From positions 1,341,589 to 1,405,588 of the forward strand of contig NW_003314309.1 of assembly GCF_000143415.4 (NCBI RefSeq): 64,000 nucleotides of DNA, read 5' to 3'. This DNA comes from Selaginella moellendorffii. Lineage: Eukaryota > Streptophyta > Lycopodiopsida > Selaginellales > Selaginellaceae. The position numbers were made by a program, and so were the translations under genes. Below, piece by piece: positions 54,808-64,000 of the stretch. The notes below the pieces were generated by a model. The model searched no databases and was not told where the DNA came from. It was given only the letters and a program-made list of their open reading frames with translations. How positions within the stretch are numbered: position 1 is the first letter of the stretch; each line of letters begins with the position of its first letter.

Positions 54808-57800
54808 TCACGCCTCCTCTGATTCAGATTCGGATTGTTCACCTTGAAATAAAATACATTAGAAACTTAGTAAAGGAATATTAATGAATCTCACCTTGAA
54901 CCCGGGTTATGAATGCTCTTGCTGCATCTCTTGCATGGTCTGGCAAGGTGATGGTGGCACTCTGCTTCCGCATCCAACCATGCACAACATTATCCACCGA
55001 TATGCTCATGCTGGGATCCCTTGGATTCAGCACCCATCTCTTTTCTAGGCAATCCTTTGTATATCCGGAACTTGGCTTGAACCACTCCACAGTTACATTG
55101 AAGGAGTTAGTTTCCGCGTCCTCCTCTGCATCAGTGATGCAACGCCCCACCCATATCATTTGTTTTTTATTACTGGGTCTGACAAGCACGACCATTCCTT
55201 TGCAGACCTGTACTGGATTGAATGCTGAATCCGGCTTCTTGTTCCTCGGCCCACAATAGTGATCCTCAACATCGTTATCTGTCACTGCATTTCCAGAGGA
55301 CATTGTTCCGCTACTATCTGGTGCTCTGGGTTCTGGCCAAAAGGACTCTTCCAATTCTTCATATACAACCGGCCCATTTTGGATAGCAGATATAATCTTC
55401 TCCCAGTATTCGAGCAAAGGCTTGCACCTCTGAAAATAGGATTCTCCACCAAACACCAACCCCCTCTTCCAGAAGGTAATATGCTGTCTAATCCCGGCCA
55501 CTATACTTTCCTGGTCTTTGAGTCCATCCGGGTGCATCGGCCGTGGGGAACCCTGAGGAATCATAGGTTCCCCAGTTATGGGATCTCTCTTGAAGAGTTC
55601 AATGCCGTCCACTGGCAGCCACACTGTGTCCCATTCTCTCATCTTGTACCTCATCACTGGAGCACCGTCACACATGCTGAAATGAAACTGAAGAGGCTTG
55701 GAGTGGCCAATCAGCGTTTCGGATCCGTCCCTGATGTGGCCTCTTACAAACCCCTTAAAGTCTGGAACCTCTGTCAGAAGTGCAGCTTCAACAGTGCCTT
55801 TGATGCAATTTTGGAATTCATCGTAGAGTTGTGGGAGGGTGAGGACATTGGATCGCCGGAGGGACTCTGCCAGGTGACTGAACATGGCATTGACGTCTTC
55901 ATGAGTGTGCCCAACCATGAGAAAGCCAAGTGTAACCGTTTCAAATATGCCTTTGGCAACAAGCATTGCCAAGTACGCGAAGACGTACATGTTTTTGTTC
56001 TCACTGCCAGCATTGTCTGTTTGGAGCAAAAGATGGGGTGGAAGGCCACATCGGCCGCAAGAACTTCCTTGAGATTTTGCTTCGTTTGGATGAGGCTGTG
56101 CATTCACCGGGCGACCAGCCTCGTCGGAATGGCATGAGGCCTCACATGATAACCCTACAATCTGACGGCCAACATATTCACTGGGATGGCATGGGGCCCC
56201 ACGCGATACTGCAAGCCTTTGCTCCTCCTCCAGCTGAACCCTGTATGGGGTTCGATCGACAAGGGCCTTATGCAAGGGTTGGCCGTTCAGCTCAGTCTGC
56301 GCACTTTGCAGAGACCTTAAGTGTTTTGCTAGGGACGCAATCATCATGTTTGCACCCTCGCCACCCCATAGAGGTACAAAGAAGTTCCCATAGTTCTGGG
56401 CACCATGCCCATGAGCGATTATGCCAAACAGAGACACAAGCAGCTGCATGGATGAAGAGATTGCCTTGGGGGCAGGATTGAGTCGAGGTAAGCACGTCTT
56501 TTTCTGGTCCATTTTGTCGTGGATGATGCAGAGGTAAGAGTCAGGTCTCTCCATGGAGAGAATCCTGTTATGATAATATGCAGTCCTGCAGCTTCTCTGC
56601 TCGATGTTGTGGTCGAGCCGCCTTCTAACCAACGTCTCTCGCTCTTGAGCGCTGCAAGAATTCTTCGACAAAGCCATTTTGATAGCAGTGCACTCGTCAC
56701 ACTTTGAAAAGCTGGAGTACTTTCCTATATTCACATCCCTGAACCTGTTGCTCCACAATCTACTAAATCTAGATTGGCTCAGCTTCCTGTAGCCATTACT
56801 CTGGAGTTCCCGATTCACATCTTCCAATATGGCCCCCCTTGGTATACATGGAAGGGAGAACTCGTTGGGTGTCTCGTGTTCCATCTTCACAGAGGCGGGT
56901 TTTATGTGGTTGCTACTCGCTACATGTCTTGACAAACCTTTTGAAGATTGCCTCTCCATATACAACATGACCCCTGGTTTTGTGCGTACCGTCGTTCCCA
57001 TGGACTGCCTGTTGAACCCTTTGTTCCTCGAACTCAGTTTTGATTCTGTAGAATGTGGTTCGAGGGACTCCATAAATGATTCTCCATGCCTTCATGCAGA
57101 CCAAACCCCTCTGGAAGACCATGCCCCCCACCTGATGTTCTGAAGCATCAACAGATGACCGTAATGCCTCATACACAAAATTGCGAGCTGCCTTCCAGGA
57201 CAATGTCTTGTATCTTGCTCTCTCCTCTTCAATAGCATCCCAATCAGCATGTTGACAGCACCTCCTCTTGCAACAAGCAACTGTCGAGACCATTCGAACC
57301 TCCATCGCCATTTTCTGCCTTTTCGGTTCGTTGCTCAGATCCCTTTGGCTGCGCTTTAGGAAGGTGTACTTTCTTTTCCCATGAAGAGATGTTCTGTCAT
57401 CAGTTGTAGTGGTGTTTGATTGTGAATCCTTCACATTCTCAAACACTAAGTGCCTCAATTTCCACCGCACAATGCTTCCAATAGTCAAACTGTTTTCTTC
57501 TGTGTCAACAACCTCTAAAATCGCAACTCCAATATCATCCCAGCCCAATTCTTGATTAGCAACCGCATCTCTTGGATCGACAACTGTGGCTAAGCCCTCA
57601 GCTACCACCTCCCCCTCGGGGTTGTTTAGAAACACCTTTGCCTGAATCCATGTAGCACGGTTCTTAAGATCCACGGAGGGAACATGCGTCGCACTTGCGT
57701 TGTCCCCAACATCTGCTTTCTTCTGAAGATTTTTCAAGGCAACAACAATATTTACCCCGACGACCATCTCTCCTCGTTCAATAGCGACCACATTCCCATC

Positions 57801-57950
57801 GAAGACAGTCTCTACTGATACAGCAGCATTGCCTTCCCCAAGCCTTTGACAGTGTATAACAAAGTTCCGATCCATAGACACAAGGGTCCCTTTTGCAACT
57901 CTCTTCCCACCATTCAAAATGTAAACCTTTTCCCCAACCCTGAAGGCCAT
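54808..57950 (-). CDS. DUF7869-like (transposase-like) protein, one frame break
   Basis: The ATG at 57950 opens a frame to about 56925 with an N-terminal domain (FRVGEKVYILNGGKRVAKG, SMDRNFVIHCQRLGEG) like those before plant transposon DUF8039-type domains. It then holds a Cys/His-rich stretch (CCKRRCCQH) and a region GVPRTTFYRIKTEFEE. A second frame, open from 57073 and in use from about 56930, carries SRFSRLWSNRFRDV, SKCDECTAIK, IIHDKMDQKKTCLP, LLQTDNAGSENKNMY and FLMVGHTHEDVNAMF. The last three are typical of the DUF7869 family, whose Asp...Asp...Glu layout suggests an RNase-H-fold nuclease. That catalytic role is my inference. The frames join if one A is removed from a run of four near 56930. 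An intron (54894-54843) leads to a last exon ending EQSESESEEA at 54808. Total about 1,060 residues. Two palindrome copies lie in the coding sequence (56129-56207) and one at the stop codon. Confidence 0.65.
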
Positions 57951-58812
57951 TCTGAAAGTGCAGAAAAGAAGTTAAGACCATACAAAAAATGATTGGAGAA
58001 TGGCCTAAATCATAACATACCAAACAACCTCAATAGCATGAGGCCACATGCCATTATTCAAACATGCTATTGACACCCACGTGAAATTTCGCATTCACAA
58101 AATTGGCATGAGGCCTCATGCCATCTTGATATACACACAGCTGCAGGCAAGTAAAAACATACATGACAATATGCTAGCCATGAAATTGTAAGGGCCCAAG
58201 ATGGCATGTGGCCTCATGCCATTTCTAAATGTGGTCCTAAGCAATTCCATGGTGAACATACCAGGAAGCACAAGTGCCAAATATCAAGAGGAAGCAGTAG
58301 CCACACCAAAGACAGTGCCGCTCGCAACACCGCAACTACTCGTAGCGCCGCTCGCAACACCGCAACTGCTCGTAGCGCCACTCGCACAAACTGCCACTCG
58401 CATAAACTGCCGCTCGCAATGGCGCTTGCAATGCCGCAACCGCTCGTAAACGCATAAACCACAGCCCACAACGCCGCTTACACAAGCAGCGCTCACTGCG
58501 CTCAGCGGAACCAAGAACACGGCGCACAAAAATGATAGACCTAGGAATGAGTTCGAGAATTCAAAAATAACACACGCTTGAACGTCACATCAAATCCTTT
58601 GACAAACCAGATCTTATGATTCCTCTGACAAATTTCAAACTGAGTAGCTTCTAGACTTTGCTGTCGGAGGTTGAACTTTGTCACATCATGTCCTTGCCTC
58701 GATCCAGCTGTGCCATGTCAGTGATTCGAACTTTGCCATGCCATGTTAGCGATCCGCGCCAAGATTATTCGCCGTGTAAAGGAATAATTATGCTGTGTGT
58801 GTACGTCCATTT

Positions 58813-60175
58813 ATGGCAATATAAGGCCACACGCCATTCAAAGAATAATGCTCGACATAAGACCACACGCCATTCAAAGAATAATGCTAGTCGAGCATTT
58901 TTTGGTGCATTTTTGGGTTCAAAATTGCATGAGCCCACACGCTATAAAGTTTACCTGTACCAAAAATAGAAACAGCTTTATTTACTTGGGAATTTAAGTG
59001 GTTGAGGCATTTTTAAACTTACAAACACATGCCCTACTTACATTCCTTTGCTTGCTTAAAATTCAAAAATATTATAAACCTTTCTTTTTGCATTTTCAAT
59101 GTTTTCAATTATGGTTTTTGATTTTCGTAGGACCAGCCTAGTAATCTATTTGCATCCCGTCATGTTTATAGCTAGCTTTCGTTTGTCCCCTTCGCTAGCC
59201 TGAGATACATCTGCTCGGCATTTGCCTCTTACAGCATTTGCCCAGAAAGGGCATCTTTCTTCATGCAGCATTTGCCACATGTTTAGGGTTTAGGGTTTAG
59301 GGTTTAGCAATTCAGTAGCTTGATAAACATGCAAATACAGAACTTGATGCAAAATCCTTTGATATGTCACAATGCCCCTAGAACCATAAACACATTTCAA
59401 TAGAGAGGGTCCTTTCATTTCATAACTCCTTATGTAGATCTTGGTGAAACCAGAGTTAGTGAAATTAGTTTCTTGTGATCCCGCATCTGATTGTGATGTC
59501 CCTTTGCAGTTTCGATGGAAAGGTCAATGCACACCAAACTGTAAAATCTTGGAGCAAAATAACGGTCGGATCTATGGCAAATGCCCCTGAAACATTATAA
59601 GGCTCGTGTGGTCTCATGTGGTGTCCGATCGAGATGCTTCTTTGCAGGGTCATCAAGAAAGACATTGTATACCATTCTGTAAAATCTAGTTGCGATCTAA
59701 CGGTTGGATCTCCAGAAAACTCAAAAAAATCTCGCGCGTGTCAGAATATCCTAGGAATATACTCCTATGTGCCCCTGAAAATGGCATGCGGCCCCACGCC
59801 ATTCAAGAGATAACGCCAGATGACGCCGAGAATTTTTTGGTGCATTTTTTGGGTTCAAAATTGCATGAGCCCACACGCTATAAAGTTTATCTTTGCCAAA
59901 TAGAGAAAAGTTTATCTGTGTCATGTGAGGTAGTTACAGTCCTTTGTGCTCGGCATCTGCCTCTTGCAGCATTTGCACTGAAAGGGAATTTTTCTCCATT
60001 CAGCATTTGGCCCTGAAAATGGCATGCGCCCACACACCATTCAAAGAATAACGCCACAGGACGCCTGGATTTTTGGGTTTAAAATGTTTAAGGTTTTTTG
60101 GGTTTTTTCAAAATATTTTGGGTCCAACATTTTTTGGGTTTCTTTGGTTCAAAATTGCATGAGCCCACACGCTAT
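58813..60175 (+). repeat. Compound repeat of about 130-160 bp, three copies
   Basis: Three blocks (about 58813-58945, 59776-59881 and 60010-60175) share the same order. Each has a palindrome of the CACGCCAT type, then TTCAAAGAATAA or TTCAAGAGATAA followed by CGCCA...GACGCC or a variant, then TTTTTTGG and GGGTTCAAA, and then a second palindrome variant with arms ATTGCATGAGC and CCACACGCTAT followed by AAAGTTTA or AATAT. The second and third blocks are preceded by CCCTGAAA. The first block has an internal duplication of the first palindrome half (58824-58890). Confidence 0.8.
59282..59306 (+). repeat. Short interstitial telomere-type repeat
   Basis: Three full TTTAGGG units and a partial fourth. 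It is the plant telomere unit and also the telo-box found in promoters. Length is too short to call a former chromosome end. Confidence 0.85.
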
Positions 60176-60524
60176 AATATTGATTTGAGAGAAAAATAGA
60201 AACAGATAGAATTTCTTTATTTAGCTGAACATCTGCCATTTTTGGAAATACAAGATGCTTTGGAATATCCAATCATGCATGGTATAAATATAGCGAGGGT
60301 ATTAAATGATATCCCAATCATGATCTTTCTTTTGGATTTCGCGTGCATGCAGTCCGAGGAATGATGACGTTGCGGATTTCTTTTGGATTTTGCGTGCTTG
60401 CATGCGCGCGGCAATCCAGAAATTAATGGTGGCGCCCAAGTCCGAGGAATGATGACGTGGCGGGATTACCAACCGTTGTGACATTTCGCGCGTGTGAGGT
60501 TAGGTTTTGCATTTTGCTTTGTAC

Positions 60525-60690
60525 TCGCGCTCGCACACTCGCGCTCGCGCTCGCATCACACTCGCGCTCCCGCTCGCATCGCGCTCCCACTCGCGATCAC
60601 GCTCACTTCTCTACAGGTTTCTCGTGTGCATCGGCGTCCACTCGCGCTTGCATCACACTCGCGCTCGCATCGCGCTCGTGTGCATCGGCG
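60525..60690 (+). repeat. Low-complexity CGCTCG repeat tract
   Basis: Irregular repeats of CTCGCGCTCGCA and CATCACACTCGCGCTC, including a direct repeat of about 45 bp around GTGTGCATCGGCGTCCACT (60625 and 60680). It lies in what should be the 5' leader of the gene starting at 60904. A related tract, based on CGCTCGCAACACCGCAACT, lies at 58320-58450. Confidence 0.7.
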
Positions 60691-60903
60691 TCCACTTCAA
60701 GACACACCCAGTTTGTAACTTTGCCGCCAACTCCGCCGCCCACTCCGCCACCCACACGCAGCCCACTTGGCGTCCCGGGAGATTTCAGCGCCACTCTCCA
60801 ACTGTAAGTGGCAGAGTAGCCTTGCTGCTACGATCTGCTGCACACACAGTGCACATTCGCCAGCGAGTCCGGCCTCGATTGTCACGCCTCCATTCGGCTT
60901 CAA

Positions 60904-63900
60904 ATGGTAAGTCTTTTAGGCCAAGTAGAAAATGGCATGAGGCCACATGCCATTCAGTAGCAACATTGGCATGCACCGATTGGGCTCTCGAGTGCAGTCC
61001 GGTTACAGATGGCGTGTAGCCTCACGCCATCTTAGGATGCAGCCTCAAGACATCTGATGCAGTGGTGAATGGCGTGTGGCCTCACGTTATTTCCAGCTGC
61101 TAGCTTTTCATCTGTCAGCTCTAATTGTTGTGCATTTCTGAACAGGCGAGGAATTGCGTTCTTCTTCCAGCCACTGTCAATGTGGATGCAGAGAAGGGGG
61201 AGGAGCTCACCAGTTGGACTTTCGGGATGGAAGGCGAGGATCTAATGCTGTACAACACAGATGGTGGGAGAAAAGAATGCATGGGGATCCTCATCCAAGT
61301 GACAGACACTCCATGCAGTTCCATGCAAGAATATGGACTGGCACTTGTGGTAGAGACAGCGTCCGCCTTCAAGATCCACCTTGCACATCCTAGCGGCTTC
61401 CCAGAGGGGGGCAGCGGCTATGAGGAATTCCTAGAGGGAGCTAGGGAGAGGTTGTCCAGGAGGCCCACAATTTCAAAGACGCTGCGGGTCTATGAAGATC
61501 ACATGGAATCCACGGACCTCACCTACGGCGATGTTCAAAAACTATATTCCAACATTGAGCCGTTGAGAGTGCCTCCAGTTTGCGAAGCGAAGGGGAAGGG
61601 GGTCGATCTGGAAACTACCCCGAAGCAGAAAAGGGTGGTCAAGCTCAAGCCGACGTCCGACTCTGCTGCTCCAAAAAAGAAGCTACTCGGTGATGCCATT
61701 GCCTCGGGTTCGAACACTACACCCACCAAAAAGAAGAGCCGCAAAGAGCAGAAAGAGCAAGAAGAGGCAGCAAAAATCGTCGCAGATAATAGTACTTGTT
61801 ACTATTCCAACAAAGTATATACAATCGACGTGAGCCGTATCGACATCCAAAGCAAATATAACCACAGGCTAGTATCTGATGAGTGGGTGGAGAAACTGAA
61901 GCAGAAGATGCTGGCAAGTCCAGTAACACCCGACATCGCAGACGTGATCCCCTACTACCGATCAGTATCCAAATTTCATTAAGAGGGATGTCGACCGCCG
62001 GCTTCAGAAATAGCTCGACCCCGCAGCAGAGGCCTATCGAGAACATTACCGGGTATACGTGAATTCGGATGAGGATCAAAGGTGGAGGAGCATCGTTTCC
62101 CGCGGAGATGAGCAGGTCAAGAACATCTTTTGTGTGATGGACTTCACAAACGAGGAGATCACTCATGCAGACGAAGTCAGCTCCATCATTGACTTAATGG
62201 TGGGACTTGCGGAGGTGGAATCTTCAGTCCACTATATGATCTACGACTCCGAATCCTATCACAAGTTCTGGAAGGCCTTGAACGAGGTGAAGGCTCGGTT
62301 GAAAGGCAAGGAGATGCGGGAGATCCATGGGATAATGGCTAAGAAGAAGATACCGACGAATGTCCGCATCTTCACAGTCGCCCTTGTTATTGGTCCTGCA
62401 GCAGAGTGGGACTGGAGTGACTTCCCAGCTTCGTTCAATAAAGCCGATCAAGCCAGTCACCACCTAAAGGAGCCAATCACCACCTTCTGACTCAGATTCC
62501 TATGGCGGACTCCTCTTCCCCAATCTCAATGGAGAGGTACAATGGATGAGGGATGCTTTTCAAGTCAGGGCCACGTTTTTCTCATCTCGTCATCTTCAAA
62601 GGGTGCAAGAACGTGCAGAAACCATGTTAAGACAGTCGGGTGAGGATACGGTCCTAGGTCACGCACTAAAACAGGCTATGGATGTCTTGTATTTTGAGAT
62701 GGAGACTCGGCCAGATGATTTTCCCAAGATGGTCCTGGAAAAACAAGCCATCCAGCCTGAGCAGCCTATGAAAGAAATGCAAGAGGGGGATGAGGAGCCA
62801 GAGAAAGATAATGAGCAGGAAGAGCAGAAGGACGAAGAGGAGGACAAAGAAGAGGAGGACGAAGAAGAGGAGGATGAAGAAGAGGAGGACGAAGAGGACT
62901 TGGATGGTCCTCACAATGGTGACGATCACAATAACGACGATGACGATGATGACGACGATGGCCAGCCTGAGGTGGCCAAAGAGCAGCGGAGGAAGGTCAT
63001 ACAAGACAAACCATCAGGTAAATAATAGTACATCCATTCCTAACCTTTTACCATTTCTAACATTGTCTATGTAGGTCGCAGAAGAAATGGTAAGTAGAGA
63101 TTATTCAGTTGAATTAAGATACAAACTCTAGCCTTTAGTGTCGAGGAAGGATAGTGCCAAGCAAGGGTCGAAACGTATGTCCAATCCTTCAGAATCAGCA
63201 GTGCGCCCAAGTGATATCGGTCCTAGTTCCTCAATAGCAGTTGATGGTAAATACAGTATAGTCGATTCAATGTGCTAATGAGTTTATTTTTAGTAGCACG
63301 GGAGGATACCATCTCAATCGAAGGGAGATATTTGGACATGCATATGGATCCGCCAGTGGACTCTACTTGCCTGCAAGAGTCATCAGAGCTGGTGGAGGCT
63401 ACTATCCATATCAACGCCAAGCAAGCTGACCACGCTCCACTTGATGCTGCCCATACCACTGAGTCAATCTTGTCCACGTATCCAACTGATGGTGACCAGG
63501 CGCCATTGGACCCACATGAGGCCGCCCCAGCCGCCGAGCCGGTCGTATCCTCATTTCCAACGTGTGCCCAATCGTCTGACTACGCGCCGTTGGAACCTCC
63601 CTACACCGCCCCTGCTGCCTATTCGGTCATGTCCACTTTGCCAACGGAGGCACCAGCTGAAATGGCGTGTGATCACACGCCATCGGAACCACCCCATGCC
63701 ACTGTTGAGCCAGTTGTACCAGAGTCTACAGCTGAAATGGCATGTGCCCACACGCCATCGGATGCGATTGACCCCACATTGCAGAGGAGAGTATTTCCGC
63801 CCTTCACGTTTCCTCGACCAAAACCCTCTGAACGACCATCGGGAGCACCATTCGCTAATATTGTAGATGGTAAAATTGACTTGTACCATTTTTTATGCTG

Positions 63901-64000
63901 ACGCATTTCATTTCAGAGTCACGGCGAAAGTACTGTATCGTTTTTGATCTGAATGGTGTCCTTTTCTCCCATGAGCGTGGCTCGTCCTCGAATGTCACTG
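60904..64000 (+). CDS. Unrecognised acidic multi-domain protein with HAD/FCP1-like region (partial)
   Basis: Proposed exons: ATG alone (60904-60906), 61146-61964, 62014 to about 63017 with one frame change near 62485, a 15-bp exon 63075-63089, an exon ending at 63246, 63294 to about 63868, and 63917 past the window end. All introns listed have GT-AG ends and preserve the frame. After the start MARNCVLLPATVNVDAEKGE, the protein has a Lys-rich linker (VVKLKPTSDSAAPKKKLL), a region IDVSRIDIQSKYNHRLVSDE that recalls ParB-type folds only weakly, an unrecognised helical domain, an extreme Glu/Asp tract (62790-62970), and four Pro-rich repeats of the kind APLEPPYTAPAA. It then begins an FCP1/HAD-like domain, KYCIVFDLNGVLFSHE. 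Two palindromes are in the repeat exon and three in the first intron. Function unknown; perhaps nuclear. Confidence 0.55.

Larger units (their letters stand above)
57951..60903. promoter_or_regulatory. Divergent 3-kb intergenic region rich in palindromes
   Basis: This lies between the start codons of the DUF7869-like gene (-) and the acidic/HAD-like gene (+), so it must hold both promoters. It has about eleven palindrome copies, three of them pairs within a longer repeat, a short telomere-like array (59282-59306), and two low-complexity stretches of CGCTCGCA-type repeats (58320-58510 and 60525-60690). No convincing gene is present. The frames through the CGCTCG tracts are composed of simple repeats. 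Confidence 0.5.
53909..63758. repeat. Family of about twenty 22-bp palindromes
   Basis: Copies share a left arm ATGGCATGAGG and a right arm CCTCATGCCAT, with limited variation (central GGCC, GGGC, GCCC or GATC; CATG or CGTG). Full 22-bp copies are at 53909-53930, 54314-54335, 54788-54809, 56129-56150, 56186-56207, 58033-58054, 58103-58124, 58201-58222, 58924-58945, 59781-59802, 59860-59881, 60019-60040, 60154-60175, 60932-60953, 61009-61030, 61069-61090, 63662-63683 and 63737-63758. Partial or looser copies are near 54227, 54726, 58813 and 58857. The copy at 63662 is a perfect palindrome. They occur in exons, an intron, at a stop codon and between genes. No copy was noticed in 1-53,900. Confidence 0.9.

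Noticed and set aside
55259-56481. Plus-strand frames of 292 and 171 codons
   Set aside because: They are antisense shadows of the DUF7869-like gene, whose minus-strand frame carries recognisable conserved blocks.
60010-60180. CRISPR-like array from repeated palindromes
   Set aside because: The repeats are irregularly spaced with unequal, partly similar spacers, lie in a plant nuclear context, and have no associated genes.
60457-61019. Overlapping frames rich in Arg, Ser and His on the plus strand
   Set aside because: Open in all three frames because of the CGCTCG repeats. The region is better explained as the 5' leader of the gene starting at 60904.
61780-61965. ParB/Srx-type nuclease or CTPase domain in the acidic multi-exon gene
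   Set aside because: Only a loose resemblance in IDVSRIDIQSKYNHRLVSDE. The diagnostic Arg-rich and Gly-Glu-Arg motifs of ParB were not found, so no domain is claimed.

Overview
The window is nuclear DNA of a land plant. The likeliest source is a lycophyte such as Selaginella. This is inferred from dense genes with very short introns (about 45-70 bp), plant-type germin, P450, UGT and MSH6 genes, and a gene for a ciliary basal-body protein (KATNIP family), which is expected only in plants with swimming sperm. No organism-specific marker was available to prove the species.

Layout. Positions 1-4.5 kb hold a decayed minus-strand Ty3/gypsy chromovirus. At 4.7-5.1 kb lies a broken tonoplast sugar-transporter fragment. 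The block 5.2-25.4 kb is the gene-rich core: an RBM41-like minor-spliceosome RNA-binding protein (-), a small coiled-coil protein (+), the prefoldin-like UXT (+), a RING protein (+), a membrane protein (-), a CYP72-clan P450 (+), MSH6 (-), KATNIP (-) and a frameshifted GDSL esterase (-). At 26-33.5 kb a segment carrying germin-like protein, UDP-glycosyltransferase and plastid ribosomal protein L13 was duplicated in tandem. The downstream copy is intact. In the upstream copy only the germin gene survives, beside UGT and L13 relics. From 34.3 to 36.1 kb there is a nuclease pseudogene and an intronless HAD-like ORF.

From 36.4 to 53.4 kb the sequence is a retrotransposon nest. It holds a young TRIM with 169-bp LTRs and a perfect 5-bp target duplication, a plus-strand gypsy split by a solo LTR and by one TRIM nested inside another, a tandem array built from polypurine-tract/LTR-start units, and a second gypsy on the minus strand. 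The second gypsy is cut at its 5' end by an LTR of the same family as the solo LTR.

From 53.9 kb to the right edge the character changes. Two unusual multi-exon genes face away from each other across about 3 kb. One encodes a protein resembling the DUF7869-type, transposase-like family. The other encodes an unrecognised protein with an extreme Asp/Glu tract, proline-rich repeats and the start of an FCP1/HAD-like phosphatase domain. About twenty copies of a 22-bp near-perfect palindrome (ATGGCATG...CATGCCAT type) are scattered through their exons, introns and flanks. I saw no copy elsewhere in the window. This palindrome family and its association with these two genes is the best candidate for a previously undescribed system here.
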